A stretch of DNA of 64,000 nucleotides, from positions 62,001-126,000 of the forward strand of contig NZ_NPDL01000003.1 in assembly GCF_002811475.1 (NCBI RefSeq). Direction: 5' to 3'. The position numbers and the translations under genes are program-made. Of this stretch, positions 1 through 10,245 are shown in pieces. This DNA comes from Leptospira hartskeerlii (GTDB lineage: Bacteria; Spirochaetota; Leptospiria; Leptospirales; Leptospiraceae). The notes beneath the pieces were generated by a model. That model saw nothing but the letters and a program-made list of their open reading frames with translations. It was not told the origin of the DNA and did no database searches. Each line of letters begins with the position of its first letter. The first letter of the stretch is position 1.

Positions 1-604
1 TTAGTAATTTGTCCCAAAATTTAGGGATATCCCCGAATGGGCTCATCACTTCTAATGCATCGTATTCTTTTAGTTGCGACAGTAGTTTTAATGGAAATGA
101 TTCATTCAAAAGTGGATGGTTGATCACTACAAAACCGTTTTTAGATTCGAGTTTATCGATTACCCATTGTAGATTTTCCGGATCAGCATAAAGAGGAAAT
201 AGATCATAACTTGCTTCTTCTATACCTAAAACACTGAAATGCCTTTTTCTAAGATTGGTTCCCCATTCGAATCCTTTGATCTGGGCGAGTTTTGGAGACT
301 TAGGGCTCGTGACCCTTTCGTAATCAGTGAAGCCTAAAATTTTGTATCCATTTGCTGCGTAGACTGTCTCTATCTCTTCCGGAGAATTCCTGCCAGGAGT
401 AAACCAGGTGCGATTGGTATGTAAATGAATTCCGGTTTTTTGGAGTTTGAGTTTGGTATTTCTTTTATACGGATTGGAATATTTCTCCCAATCCACAGAG
501 GATCTATAAGTATCCGCTCTGAAAATTGCCCAAGTGAGCATATTTCCGAATAGAAGTACTCCGAGAAAGATAGAAACTAAAAGAGCTATCCTACTTCTTT
601 TCAT
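1..604 (-). CDS. Membrane-anchored PHP-domain phosphoesterase (C-terminus beyond window)
   Basis: The first 201 residues are present; the C-terminus runs off the left edge. The ATG at 604-602 opens MKRSR followed by one hydrophobic segment (about residues 6-28), an uncleaved anchor or signal sequence. The remainder looks like a PHP (polymerase/histidinol phosphatase) domain: an early HLHTNR motif supplies the HxH metal ligands, followed by GFTDYE, GFEWG and NHP, in the order of the metal-binding motifs of YciV/TrpH-like phosphoesterases. The substrate cannot be told; anchoring suggests an extracytoplasmic or membrane-proximal catalytic domain. It is divergent from the glycosyltransferase at 779, so no operon is implied. 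PHP assignment is fairly sure from motifs; biochemical role unknown. Confidence 0.75.
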   Translation of the reverse strand, partial: MKRSRIALLVSIFLGVLLFGNMLTWAIFRADTYRSSVDWEKYSNPYKRNTKLKLQKTGIHLHTNRTWFTPGRNSPEEIETVYAANGYKILGFTDYERVTSPKSPKLAQIKGFEWGTNLRKRHFSVLGIEEASYDLFPLYADPENLQWVIDKLESKNGFVVINHPLLNESFPLKLLSQLKEYDALEVMSPFGDIPKFWDKLL

Positions 605-778
605 TCTATCGCTATTACATAAATGAGGCTATCGGAGAAAACTAGAATTCTGTATTTTGAATGTTACAACTTGTATACGATTTAAAATAAGGAATGTTTC
701 GGATTCATTGATCTGTAACATAGAAGGACCGAATTCTGGATGATTCTTCGCTCATACTTCTAAGAACTCTATTTTAGA

Positions 779-1804
779 ATGAAACCCTTCCCTCTTGTAT
801 TGGTCCTTCCTGCGTATAATGAAGAACTTACTATAGAAAAAACCATTTTGGAATTTTATAAAGAGATCCCACATGCATATTTTGTGATCGTAGATAATAA
901 TTCCAAAGATAGGACCACTGAAATTTCCAAAAACGTAATAGAGGAACATTCTATCTTAGGAGAAGTCCTTTTCGAACCGAGGCAGGGAAAGGCGAATGCA
1001 GTTAGAGCTGCATTCACTAAAATTGACGCAGAAACTTACATCATATGCGATGCAGATCTGACTTATCCCGCTTTTAAGATACACTCTATGATCGAAACTC
1101 TCAAAGAAAATGATTTAGACATGCTCGTGGGAGATCGTCTGACCGAGGGAGATTATGGAAGGGAGAATAAAAGAAGGTTCCATTCGACCGGAAACAAACT
1201 TGTTCTTACATTGATTAACTTTTTATTTGGAACTAAGCTCAAGGATCCAATGAGTGGATATAGAGTATTCTCCCGTAGATTTGTTAAAAATTATCCGATT
1301 CTATCTTCCGGTTTCGAGATAGAAATAGAAATGACCTTGCATGCCTTGGACAAAAGGTTTCGAGTGGGAGAGATCTCTGTTCCTTATAAAGACAGACCTC
1401 CCGGAAGTTTTTCAAAACTGAATACCATTCGAGACGGATATAAGGTAGTGAAGAATATATTATGGATCTTTAAAGATTATAAACCGATGCACTTCTTCGG
1501 ATTTTTTTCTGTGGCTTCAGGAATTTTGTCCTTAGTAGCAGGAATTCCTCCAATTCTGGATTATATCGAATATAGATATGTCTATCATGTTCCTTTGGCT
1601 GTGCTTGCTACAGGATTAATGTTGTTTTCTTGGATCCAAATTGCGATAGGACTCGTTTTACATACCGTTTCTAAAATCCAAAGGACAAATTTTGAATTGA
1701 AACTGGTCCAATTCGGAATGGAAAACCCGTTTCGGAATCAAACAACGATTCCGACTGCTCCACAAAGATCCGCAGGAAGTGAGAAGAAGATCGCGAATAT
1801 TTAA
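779..1804 (+). CDS. Polyisoprenyl-phosphate glycosyltransferase, GT2 (DPM1/DPG synthase-like)
   Basis: This 341-residue protein has an N-terminal GT2 (GT-A fold) domain: VLPAYNEE near residue 10, a VDNNSKD nucleotide-binding segment near 37, and the DxD-type metal site CDADLTYP near 91, followed by MSGYRVFSR and the acceptor-side RPPGSFSKL. The C-terminal 90 residues form two membrane helices (about 236-256 and 275-300), as in polyprenyl-phosphate mannosyl or glucosyl transferases that load a sugar onto a lipid carrier at the inner membrane. The convergent neighbour is an ArnT-like GT39 enzyme that uses such lipid-linked sugars, so the pair could form a donor-synthesis/transfer system; this is inference from proximity. 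Sugar and carrier are not determinable from sequence. Confidence 0.87.
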   Translation: MKPFPLVLVLPAYNEELTIEKTILEFYKEIPHAYFVIVDNNSKDRTTEISKNVIEEHSILGEVLFEPRQGKANAVRAAFTKIDAETYIICDADLTYPAFKIHSMIETLKENDLDMLVGDRLTEGDYGRENKRRFHSTGNKLVLTLINFLFGTKLKDPMSGYRVFSRRFVKNYPILSSGFEIEIEMTLHALDKRFRVGEISVPYKDRPPGSFSKLNTIRDGYKVVKNILWIFKDYKPMHFFGFFSVASGILSLVAGIPPILDYIEYRYVYHVPLAVLATGLMLFSWIQIAIGLVLHTVSKIQRTNFELKLVQFGMENPFRNQTTIPTAPQRSAGSEKKIANI

Positions 1805-1808
1805 ACTT

Positions 1809-1868
1809 TTGTAGGAGTTCCTACAAGCGGATAAGGATCGCCCCCACCCTGAATCTTGGGTGGTGGGG
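1809..1868. repeat. Palindrome plus GC-rich stem-loop, possible dispersed intergenic repeat
   Basis: Four bases after the GT2 stop, 1809-1826 forms an 8-bp perfect inverted repeat (TTGTAGGA / TCCTACAA) with a 2-base centre. Next, 1841-1868 forms a C-run/G-run hairpin (CCCCCACCC against GGGTGGTGGGG, one bulge). There is no T-tract after either, so they are poor intrinsic terminators, though they may still end transcription of the upstream gene. Their compact, GC-skewed look in an otherwise AT-rich gap suggests a dispersed repeat; only a genome search could show that. Confidence 0.45.
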
Positions 1869-1941
1869 AGTGGCCCGTGGGAGAAGCTCGCCATCTCTAT
1901 AGCTCAAAAAAGGCTTTCTTACAACCTAAATCTTGCTTCTT

Positions 1942-1973
1942 AAAAAATGGAACGCAGATTCCGCATTCCATTT
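1942..1973 (-). terminator. Intrinsic terminator of the GT39 gene
   Basis: Read on the minus strand, an 8-bp stem (AAATGGAA / TTCCATTT, loop 13 bases) runs straight into a T-run (plus-strand A-run 1942-1947), 25 bases after the stop of the minus-strand gene at 1998. Confidence 0.7.
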
Positions 1974-1997
1974 CCAGGTTGAATCTTCATTCCAGAG

Positions 1998-3629
1998 TTA
2001 TTTAGGAGCAGAATCAAGAAGGACAATCCCATTTTCAGAGGAAACTTCCTGAAAGCTTCTCTGCGGATATGTTAATACTAATTCCAACACACTATTTCGG
2101 TTGCATATGATAGAAAGTTTCTCTTCGGTATCCAATAGAAATGTTTCGTCTTTGAACTTATAACTTCCTATCATATGGATCTTCTTTTCTCTATAAAACA
2201 TAGGATAGAAAGAAAGATATTTGTAATATACGATCTGATTTCCAGACTTCTCGGCTTTATCATAAAGACGCAGATTCCCATCTTGCAAAAATGAAATGAT
2301 CTTAGGTGTGATTGTAGATGATAGAACTCCTACAAAGATCAGCATCGAAGTCCAGGTCGAAACTAGGAAAAGTGCTCTTCCTTCTTCTTTTTCTCTTCTG
2401 AACAATTGTAATCCTACAAATCCGATCAATATCCCTAAAAGGAGGACCAATCCAGAAGAGGAATACCAAAAATTGAAAGACGGCAATAGTTCTTTTCCGA
2501 CGCTCATCGTAGAGCCGGAATATTCTGAGATTTGAGGAAGAAGTAGAAAGATCAAGCCTACAACTATTCCAATTCCGAGAAAGCAAAATGAGAAAGAATT
2601 CGATTTCAAAATTTCCGGTTTTTCTAAGATCAAATATGATGCAAAGAAGGATAAAGGAATATAAATAGAAGAGGAATAATGAGGCAATTTGGTTTGTACG
2701 ATCGAAAAGATAAGTAAAACAACTCCCAACCAAACTAGAAAGTAACGGGAAATTCTGGAAATTTTAGGATCAGTAAACATTCTCCAATTCTTTGCACTAG
2801 GGAGCAAAAGTATAGTCCAAGGAAAAAATCCAATAAACATTACGATAAAATGATAAAACCAAGGACCTGTATGAGATTCTAAAGACTTAGTTAGTAATTT
2901 CTTCTGAAAATCAAAAAACTGGACTATAAACTCATTTCCGTATAAGATAAAATTCGTAAGATAATAAAAACTTAATACGGCAATTGCGACAACGCCGAAT
3001 AATATAAAATCGAATATCCTAATCCGAAAATTTCTATCTAATAGTCTGTTTGTCCCAAAAATAAAAAGAGGAATAGCTAATCCTAAAGGACCTTTTGTCA
3101 AAACTGCAATTCCGCCAAAGAATGCTGCTGCCAAGATCCAGATGGCTCTATAACGAAAATCCCCCTTTTCTTTTGTTTCATATAAATACAAAGAAAGAAC
3201 GGATGCCAAGATGAATGTATTAAATAGATGATCTATATAAGCAGTTCTTGCGAGAAGTAAAGGCAAAAGAGAAGCTGAATATAAAAATGCCCATACGTAT
3301 CCGAACTTTTTAGAATGCAGAAATGTTCCGAATCTAACTAAGATCAAAAAGGAAAGAATCCCGCTGAATACGGAAGGCAGCCTGGTGGAAAATTCTGAAA
3401 GTCCGAAAACTTTATAAAATACATTTGCAAGCCAAAAGAAGAATGGAGGTTTTTCGCTGAATGCCTGCCCATTTACTTGGATCCTGAAATATTCTCCGGT
3501 CTCAAGCATTGACTTGGAAGCTGCACCATAAATATTTTCATCCCAATCGATCAGGGAGAAACTTCCTAATCCAATGAGCAATAATAGAAGATAAACTAAA
3601 AGTGTAATTGGTAAATGCAAGTTTCGCAT
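1998..3629 (-). CDS. ArnT/PMT-like GT39 glycosyltransferase, integral membrane
   Basis: A 543-residue polytopic membrane protein. The N-terminal helix is followed by the first periplasmic loop with acidic WDENIYG and the downstream SEKPPFFFW and STRLPSVFSG segments, the signature order of the GT39 family (ArnT, protein O-mannosyltransferases), in which the Asp/Glu pair lies in the catalytic loop. About ten further hydrophobic segments follow, with a short soluble C-terminus (about residues 450-543). Such enzymes move a sugar from a polyprenyl-phosphate donor to lipid A, protein or another periplasmic acceptor. Acceptor unknown. ATG start; monocistronic with its own terminator. The convergent GT2 gene could make its donor (inference). 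Confidence 0.85.
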   Translation of the reverse strand: MRNLHLPITLLVYLLLLLIGLGSFSLIDWDENIYGAASKSMLETGEYFRIQVNGQAFSEKPPFFFWLANVFYKVFGLSEFSTRLPSVFSGILSFLILVRFGTFLHSKKFGYVWAFLYSASLLPLLLARTAYIDHLFNTFILASVLSLYLYETKEKGDFRYRAIWILAAAFFGGIAVLTKGPLGLAIPLFIFGTNRLLDRNFRIRIFDFILFGVVAIAVLSFYYLTNFILYGNEFIVQFFDFQKKLLTKSLESHTGPWFYHFIVMFIGFFPWTILLLPSAKNWRMFTDPKISRISRYFLVWLGVVLLIFSIVQTKLPHYSSSIYIPLSFFASYLILEKPEILKSNSFSFCFLGIGIVVGLIFLLLPQISEYSGSTMSVGKELLPSFNFWYSSSGLVLLLGILIGFVGLQLFRREKEEGRALFLVSTWTSMLIFVGVLSSTITPKIISFLQDGNLRLYDKAEKSGNQIVYYKYLSFYPMFYREKKIHMIGSYKFKDETFLLDTEEKLSIICNRNSVLELVLTYPQRSFQEVSSENGIVLLDSAPK

Positions 3630-3800
3630 GAGTGCAGAAGATTTCCTTATGGAGAAGATTTAATCTTCCCCCCTTCCAAAAATTTGAAGGATAGATCTTT
3701 CGCATTCTAAAACTTACTTTAAAGATTCAGATTCGATTACAAATCGGATAAAATTTTACAGTAGGCATAAATATTGCGGACCTATTTAAAGAAGAAGATA

Positions 3801-3838
3801 AAAAAAAGCCTAACTTTCGCTTACGAGAAGTTAGGCTT
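3801..3838 (-). terminator. Rho-independent terminator of flaB
   Basis: On the minus strand a 10-bp stem (AAGCCTAACT / AGTTAGGCTT) with a short loop is followed by a run of seven T (plus-strand A-run 3801-3807). It lies about 125 bases downstream of the flaB stop codon, leaving a long transcribed 3' region. Confidence 0.88.
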
Positions 3839-5992
<2,154 letters not shown>

Positions 5993-6123
5993 TAACTTCG
6001 ACTTCTAACTATGTCCCAAATCTTCTTAATTTAACCAAATTACACCGAAATAAGTCATTTTTGTGGAATTTTCCTCTAAAATGGTTGAATTAAGTTTATT
6101 TTCGCTTAGATTTTCTGGCCTAT

Positions 6124-8202
6124 ATGGTCGCGGAAGATCTGCAGTTCGACACAGAAACCGGACTTTTTCAAATTATTGTTTCCCAAACTTCGGACGCAAT
6201 TCTTGTTACAGACGCTGTTCTAAACGAGAGCGGACCTTCTATTGTTTTTGTAAACCCTGCATTCTGTGAGCTGACAGGATACAGATCCGAGGAGTTGATC
6301 GGAGGCTCTCCCAAAATTTTGTTCGGAAAGGAAACAGACAGAAGAATATTACAAAATCTTAAAAATTGCCTATTACGCGGCGACTCCTACTCTTCTTCCA
6401 CAATTAACTACAAAAAAGACGGCACTAAATATCATTCTGAATGGAAAGTCTCTCCGGTCAAAGACCAGGACGGAAATATTACAAATTTATTATCTATCCA
6501 AAGAGATATCAGCGAGAAGATCGTCCGAGAAGAACTGACTGCTAAAAGACTAAGATCCGAAATGGGCCTTACTGCCGCTTCCCAAATCTTATTAAATACA
6601 ACTCACGAAAGTTTTACGATAGAAAGAGCGATTGAACATTTTTTGGTATTGGTGGAAGCAGAAAGGATCTATCTCTACAAAAAGACCGCAAATCCGGATG
6701 TGTTGGCCTTACAAGCAGAGATAAAGAGTCCTTATTCGAGTGCAACTCTTGCAGAAACTCATCCCGAAATTTCACTCTCCACTAAATTTGCCAGATGGAA
6801 ACCGTATCTACTCAGGAATGATATAATTCAGTTTAGAACTTCCGATCTTCTGGATTCTGAAAAGCCGTTTTACCAAGGAAGAAGGACGGATACAATTTTT
6901 TTATTTCCGATCAGAATGTCCGGAGATTGGTTCGGTTTCTTGGGAATGGAATTCTTCCAACATGAATTAGATCCGGAGGAGCAATTTACTTTTCGAACAT
7001 TCGCAGATTTGCTCGGATTTTATCTGGAGAGAATGTCCATCTTAGAAGAACTAAAGATCCATAAAGAAAACCTGGAAGAAACGGTAGTTAAAAGAACTAA
7101 AGAACTTTCGGTCCAAAAGGAAAAGGCGGAGGCGGCAAGCACCGCTAAAAGTGATTTTCTTGCCAATATGAGCCATGAGCTTCGTACTCCTTTGAATGCG
7201 ATCATAGGACTTTCTAAACTAATCAAAATACAGGATGAAAGTTCTAACGACAAAAGATACTTAGATCTGATCCATAAATCAGGATTACATCTATTAGGAT
7301 TAATTAATGATATTTTGGAACTTTCAAAACTGAATGCAGGAAAATCTTCCTTCTATTTTTCTGAAATGGATTTAAGGAAAGAATTGGAGCAGGTAGTAGA
7401 ATTTTTAGAACCGGAACTTATAAGAAAACATATCCATTTAGTCTGGGATGATCCTGATAATATCATATCCACGATTTGGGGAGATCCTAAACGGATTCGG
7501 CAGATCTTTTTAAATCTAGTAGGAAATGCGGTAAAATTCACGGCTGAACAAGGTTCCATCTATCTTTCCATCAAAAGAGAAAGAAAAGATTGGGTGATTG
7601 AGATCACTGACACCGGGATCGGAATTCCGGATTCGGAATTGAAAAAAATTTTCGATGCATTCTATCAGGTCAGAAATTCCAAATCGAAAGACACAGAAGG
7701 AACCGGACTTGGACTTTCTATCGTTCAAAAATTAGTGGAAGCTCATGGAGGAAGTATACGCGTTAAAAGCCAACAAGGGATCGGAACTACTTTCTATCTA
7801 AATCTTCCTGTATTGGAACAAACTCCTAAGCAATCTAAGAGCAGAAAAAATTTTGCAGGTGGATATCCTGATAAATTGAAAAATTTCTGCTTTATCCAGT
7901 TAGAATTGAGCGATCCAAAAAACGCAGAACTTCTTACGCATTTTTTTAAAAAACAAAATCAACCGTTACTTTTGAATGAACTTAGTAAAGGCAGGAAGAT
8001 CGTTCTATTCCAAGATTCTAATTCTCCTTTGGAAGAAAGAATATCGGAAATTTGGAAAACGGTGCTCATACTTCCGGAAGAGTCACAAGACTTTGAAAAA
8101 AAATATTCCATGGAGAATTTTGACTTTGTTCTTTCCCAACCTATCTCATTGGACGAGCTAAAATTAGTATTGGAAGAATTGGCGGACGAAATCAATGACT
8201 AA
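6124..8202 (+). CDS. PAS-GAF hybrid-like sensor histidine kinase with degenerate receiver
   Basis: First gene of the chemotaxis operon, 692 residues with no membrane segment. Order: PAS (about 10-135, with [13 protein letters not shown] resembling a LOV-type PAS but no flavin Cys), GAF (about 150-305), coiled-coil linker, HisKA with His351 in SHELRTP, HATPase (about 395-560: [23 protein letters not shown]), and a C-terminal 115-residue domain with receiver-like layout. In that domain Asp631 sits where the phosphoacceptor would (DSNSP), but the two acidic residues after beta-1 are replaced (ELSDP) and the conserved Lys is Gln672 (SQPIS), so it is probably a pseudo-receiver. It overlaps the next gene by eight bases, implying coupled translation. 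Ligand unknown; the soluble sensor probably feeds the downstream receiver proteins. Confidence 0.88.
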   Translation: MVAEDLQFDTETGLFQIIVSQTSDAILVTDAVLNESGPSIVFVNPAFCELTGYRSEELIGGSPKILFGKETDRRILQNLKNCLLRGDSYSSSTINYKKDGTKYHSEWKVSPVKDQDGNITNLLSIQRDISEKIVREELTAKRLRSEMGLTAASQILLNTTHESFTIERAIEHFLVLVEAERIYLYKKTANPDVLALQAEIKSPYSSATLAETHPEISLSTKFARWKPYLLRNDIIQFRTSDLLDSEKPFYQGRRTDTIFLFPIRMSGDWFGFLGMEFFQHELDPEEQFTFRTFADLLGFYLERMSILEELKIHKENLEETVVKRTKELSVQKEKAEAASTAKSDFLANMSHELRTPLNAIIGLSKLIKIQDESSNDKRYLDLIHKSGLHLLGLINDILELSKLNAGKSSFYFSEMDLRKELEQVVEFLEPELIRKHIHLVWDDPDNIISTIWGDPKRIRQIFLNLVGNAVKFTAEQGSIYLSIKRERKDWVIEITDTGIGIPDSELKKIFDAFYQVRNSKSKDTEGTGLGLSIVQKLVEAHGGSIRVKSQQGIGTTFYLNLPVLEQTPKQSKSRKNFAGGYPDKLKNFCFIQLELSDPKNAELLTHFFKKQNQPLLLNELSKGRKIVLFQDSNSPLEERISEIWKTVLILPEESQDFEKKYSMENFDFVLSQPISLDELKLVLEELADEIND

Positions 8203-9466
8203 CTCTACAAGTTCCTTATTCAAAAATAAACAAGAAAGAAAGAGTGTAGTTCGTGATCCTATACTTCTAGTCGAGGATAAGTTAGAAAATACACTAATGC
8301 TCGAAGCTCTTTGTGACGAGTTTGGGATCCAATACCAATCCGCTTCCAACGGAGAAGAAGCGTTGGAAATGGCAAAAGCCAATAAATATTCTTTTTATAT
8401 AGTAGATCTTATGATGCCGGTAATGGATGGCCCAACCTTCATCCAGAAATTGAAGGAATTCCAACCGGACGCAACTGTACTTGTCCAAACTGCACTCGAT
8501 TCCACTGATACAGTGATCGAGGTAATGAAACTAGGAGTATTCGATTATATAATCAAACCTATCCTGCCGGACCAATTTTTTAAGGCTCTAAATAAAGCGG
8601 TAGATTATCGTTTCTTAAAAGCAAGCGAAGCTGCAATCCTGGAAGCGGAAAGTCTGAAACTCAGAAACCAACTTGAATGGTTAACCTATAAAGAGACCAG
8701 AAGAAAAGCGGGAGATGAATCCTGGGAGAAATCCTCCATACATTCCTTACAGACTTCCCTTTCCCAAGGATCGGGGATTGGAGCGATCATCAGTCTTTTG
8801 GACATGATAAAGACTGAAATGAAAGAAGAGGGAGATAATTATCTAATTAATAAAAGTATGATGAACCTGGTAATAGAAAACCAGGAGATCACCAAAAACT
8901 TACTCAAGGGCCTCACTCAGCTATTAGAGATCATCAATCGAAATCTAGAAAAGAAGAAGATCAAAGCTTCGGATCTTGTGGAAAGGATCAAACATTCCGC
9001 TGAGTTTATCCAACCATATCTTGAAAAAAAAGGTCTTAGGCTGGCTCTTCCCGTTTTGAAAAAGGAAGTAGAACTGGATATAGAAGTTGATCTGTTTCTT
9101 CTCGCTTTGGAAGAAGTGATTCTAAACGCATACAAATACTGTGCCCCCAAAACATCTTTAGAAGTATTTACGAGCATTAACCAAGGTTATTTCTGCGTTG
9201 TGGTGAAAAATATCGTGGATGAAAGACCATACGGAGGTGTGGACGAAAAACACGAAAACCTTGTTCTGCAACCATTCTTTCGTATACACCCACCAGTAGA
9301 AAGTGTATCTCACTTAGAAAAATTCGGTTTAGGTTTGGGGCTCACAGCGGTGGACCAAATCCTCAGAAAGCATAACGGTCTATTCTTTATTCATAATGCA
9401 AAGGATCACACTGGAGAACAGGTCCGTCTTTGTGTTATGAGCGAATTATTATTACCCATTCAATGA
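8195..9466 (+). CDS. Response regulator fused to histidine-kinase-like ATPase domain
   Basis: This 423-residue protein has an N-terminal receiver domain (VEDKLEN, phosphoacceptor Asp71 in YIVDLMMP, Lys in IIKPI near 123) followed by a linker, a helical region that may serve for dimerisation (about 180-270, a candidate His183 in SSIHSLQ), and a C-terminal GHKL ATPase-like domain ([10 protein letters not shown] near 307, then [12 protein letters not shown]). It may be a kinase switched by its own receiver, placed between the upstream kinase and CheY. The normal H-box (SHELRTP) is absent, so kinase activity is uncertain. The start codon lies inside the previous gene (8-base overlap). Confidence 0.83.
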   Translation: MTNSTSSLFKNKQERKSVVRDPILLVEDKLENTLMLEALCDEFGIQYQSASNGEEALEMAKANKYSFYIVDLMMPVMDGPTFIQKLKEFQPDATVLVQTALDSTDTVIEVMKLGVFDYIIKPILPDQFFKALNKAVDYRFLKASEAAILEAESLKLRNQLEWLTYKETRRKAGDESWEKSSIHSLQTSLSQGSGIGAIISLLDMIKTEMKEEGDNYLINKSMMNLVIENQEITKNLLKGLTQLLEIINRNLEKKKIKASDLVERIKHSAEFIQPYLEKKGLRLALPVLKKEVELDIEVDLFLLALEEVILNAYKYCAPKTSLEVFTSINQGYFCVVVKNIVDERPYGGVDEKHENLVLQPFFRIHPPVESVSHLEKFGLGLGLTAVDQILRKHNGLFFIHNAKDHTGEQVRLCVMSELLLPIQ

Positions 9467-9485
9467 GAATGAAAAGAAGGAGAAT

Positions 9486-9848
9486 ATGAAAAAAATCTTA
9501 ATCGTGGATGATTCTGCCGTGTTCCGAAAGATACTTACCCTCCATCTTTCTCAGGCTTCCTTTTCTGTAATCGAAGCGGAAGACGGACTCCAAGGCTTGG
9601 AGAAGTTAAAAGAAGGGAAAGTTGATCTGGTAGTGAGTGATATGAATATGCCAAACATGAACGGAATATCTTTCGTGAAAGCAATCAAAGAGGATTCGAA
9701 CCATAAATTCGTTCCGATCATCATGCTGACAACTGAATCACAAGATGAGTTGAAAACGGAAGGTTTAAAAGCAGGGGCGAAGGCTTGGCTTACTAAACCT
9801 TTTTCTCCGGAAGAACTTCTGAAAACGATACAGGTTTTACTCGTATAA
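9486..9848 (+). CDS. cheY: CheY-type response regulator
   Basis: A stand-alone 120-residue receiver domain with all key residues: Asp8-Asp9 (VDDSA), phosphoacceptor Asp52 (VVSDMNMP), Thr82-Thr83 (MLTTES) and Lys104 (LTKPF). With no output domain it is expected to diffuse to a partner, classically the flagellar switch FliM, after phosphorylation by CheA. It lies 19 bases after the receiver-kinase gene, preceded by AAGAAGGAGAAT with a good SD. Position before cheA in this operon supports a chemotaxis role, but spirochetes have several CheY paralogues and this one could serve the two extra kinases instead. Confidence 0.9.
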   Translation: MKKILIVDDSAVFRKILTLHLSQASFSVIEAEDGLQGLEKLKEGKVDLVVSDMNMPNMNGISFVKAIKEDSNHKFVPIIMLTTESQDELKTEGLKAGAKAWLTKPFSPEELLKTIQVLLV

Positions 9849-9861
9849 TCGGGAATGTTTT

Positions 9862-10245
9862 ATGTCTTTGGAAATAAAAGTATCTGAGCTAGGACAAAAG
9901 AATTCCAGACCGATCTTTCATTTAGATCTTTCTGGAGAGGCATCAATTTATTATGCCTCTGATTGGAAGTCCAAATTGCAGTCTCTTTTGGACAGGAACC
10001 CGATCCGAATAGAGATAGATACATCTGCTTTGGAAAAAGTAGATTCCAGCTTTGTTCAATCCTTAATTCTGCTTAAAAAAGATTCTTTATATAAGTCCTG
10101 GGATCTCGCTATCTTAAATCATCCGAATTGTTTATTAGAATTTTATGATATTTATGGCCTGATCGGTTTTTTTCAAGACCGTATCCGAATTTCTAAAAAA
10201 GATTCCTCTACCTTTAAATTTTCTTATGGATTGGAGAAAGTGTAA
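9862..10245 (+). CDS. STAS-domain protein in chemotaxis operon
   Basis: This 127-residue protein is a single STAS domain: HLDLSGEASIYYASDW at the first strand and helix and the conserved loop LEKVDSSFVQSL (Ser62/Ser63, the position phosphorylated in anti-sigma factor antagonists). Its stop codon TAA shares one base with the ATG of cheA (TAATG), so the two are translationally coupled. STAS proteins usually bind a GHKL kinase; here candidates are CheA or the receiver-kinase upstream. A STAS gene immediately before cheA is unusual compared with enteric operons. Its function is inference; domain identity is good. Confidence 0.78.
   Translation: MSLEIKVSELGQKNSRPIFHLDLSGEASIYYASDWKSKLQSLLDRNPIRIEIDTSALEKVDSSFVQSLILLKKDSLYKSWDLAILNHPNCLLEFYDIYGLIGFFQDRIRISKKDSSTFKFSYGLEKV

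Noticed and set aside
6124..6530. LOV photoreceptor domain in the first kinase
   Set aside because: The PAS has a LOV-like [13 protein letters not shown] segment but no Cys in the flavin-adduct position, so photochemistry is not supported.
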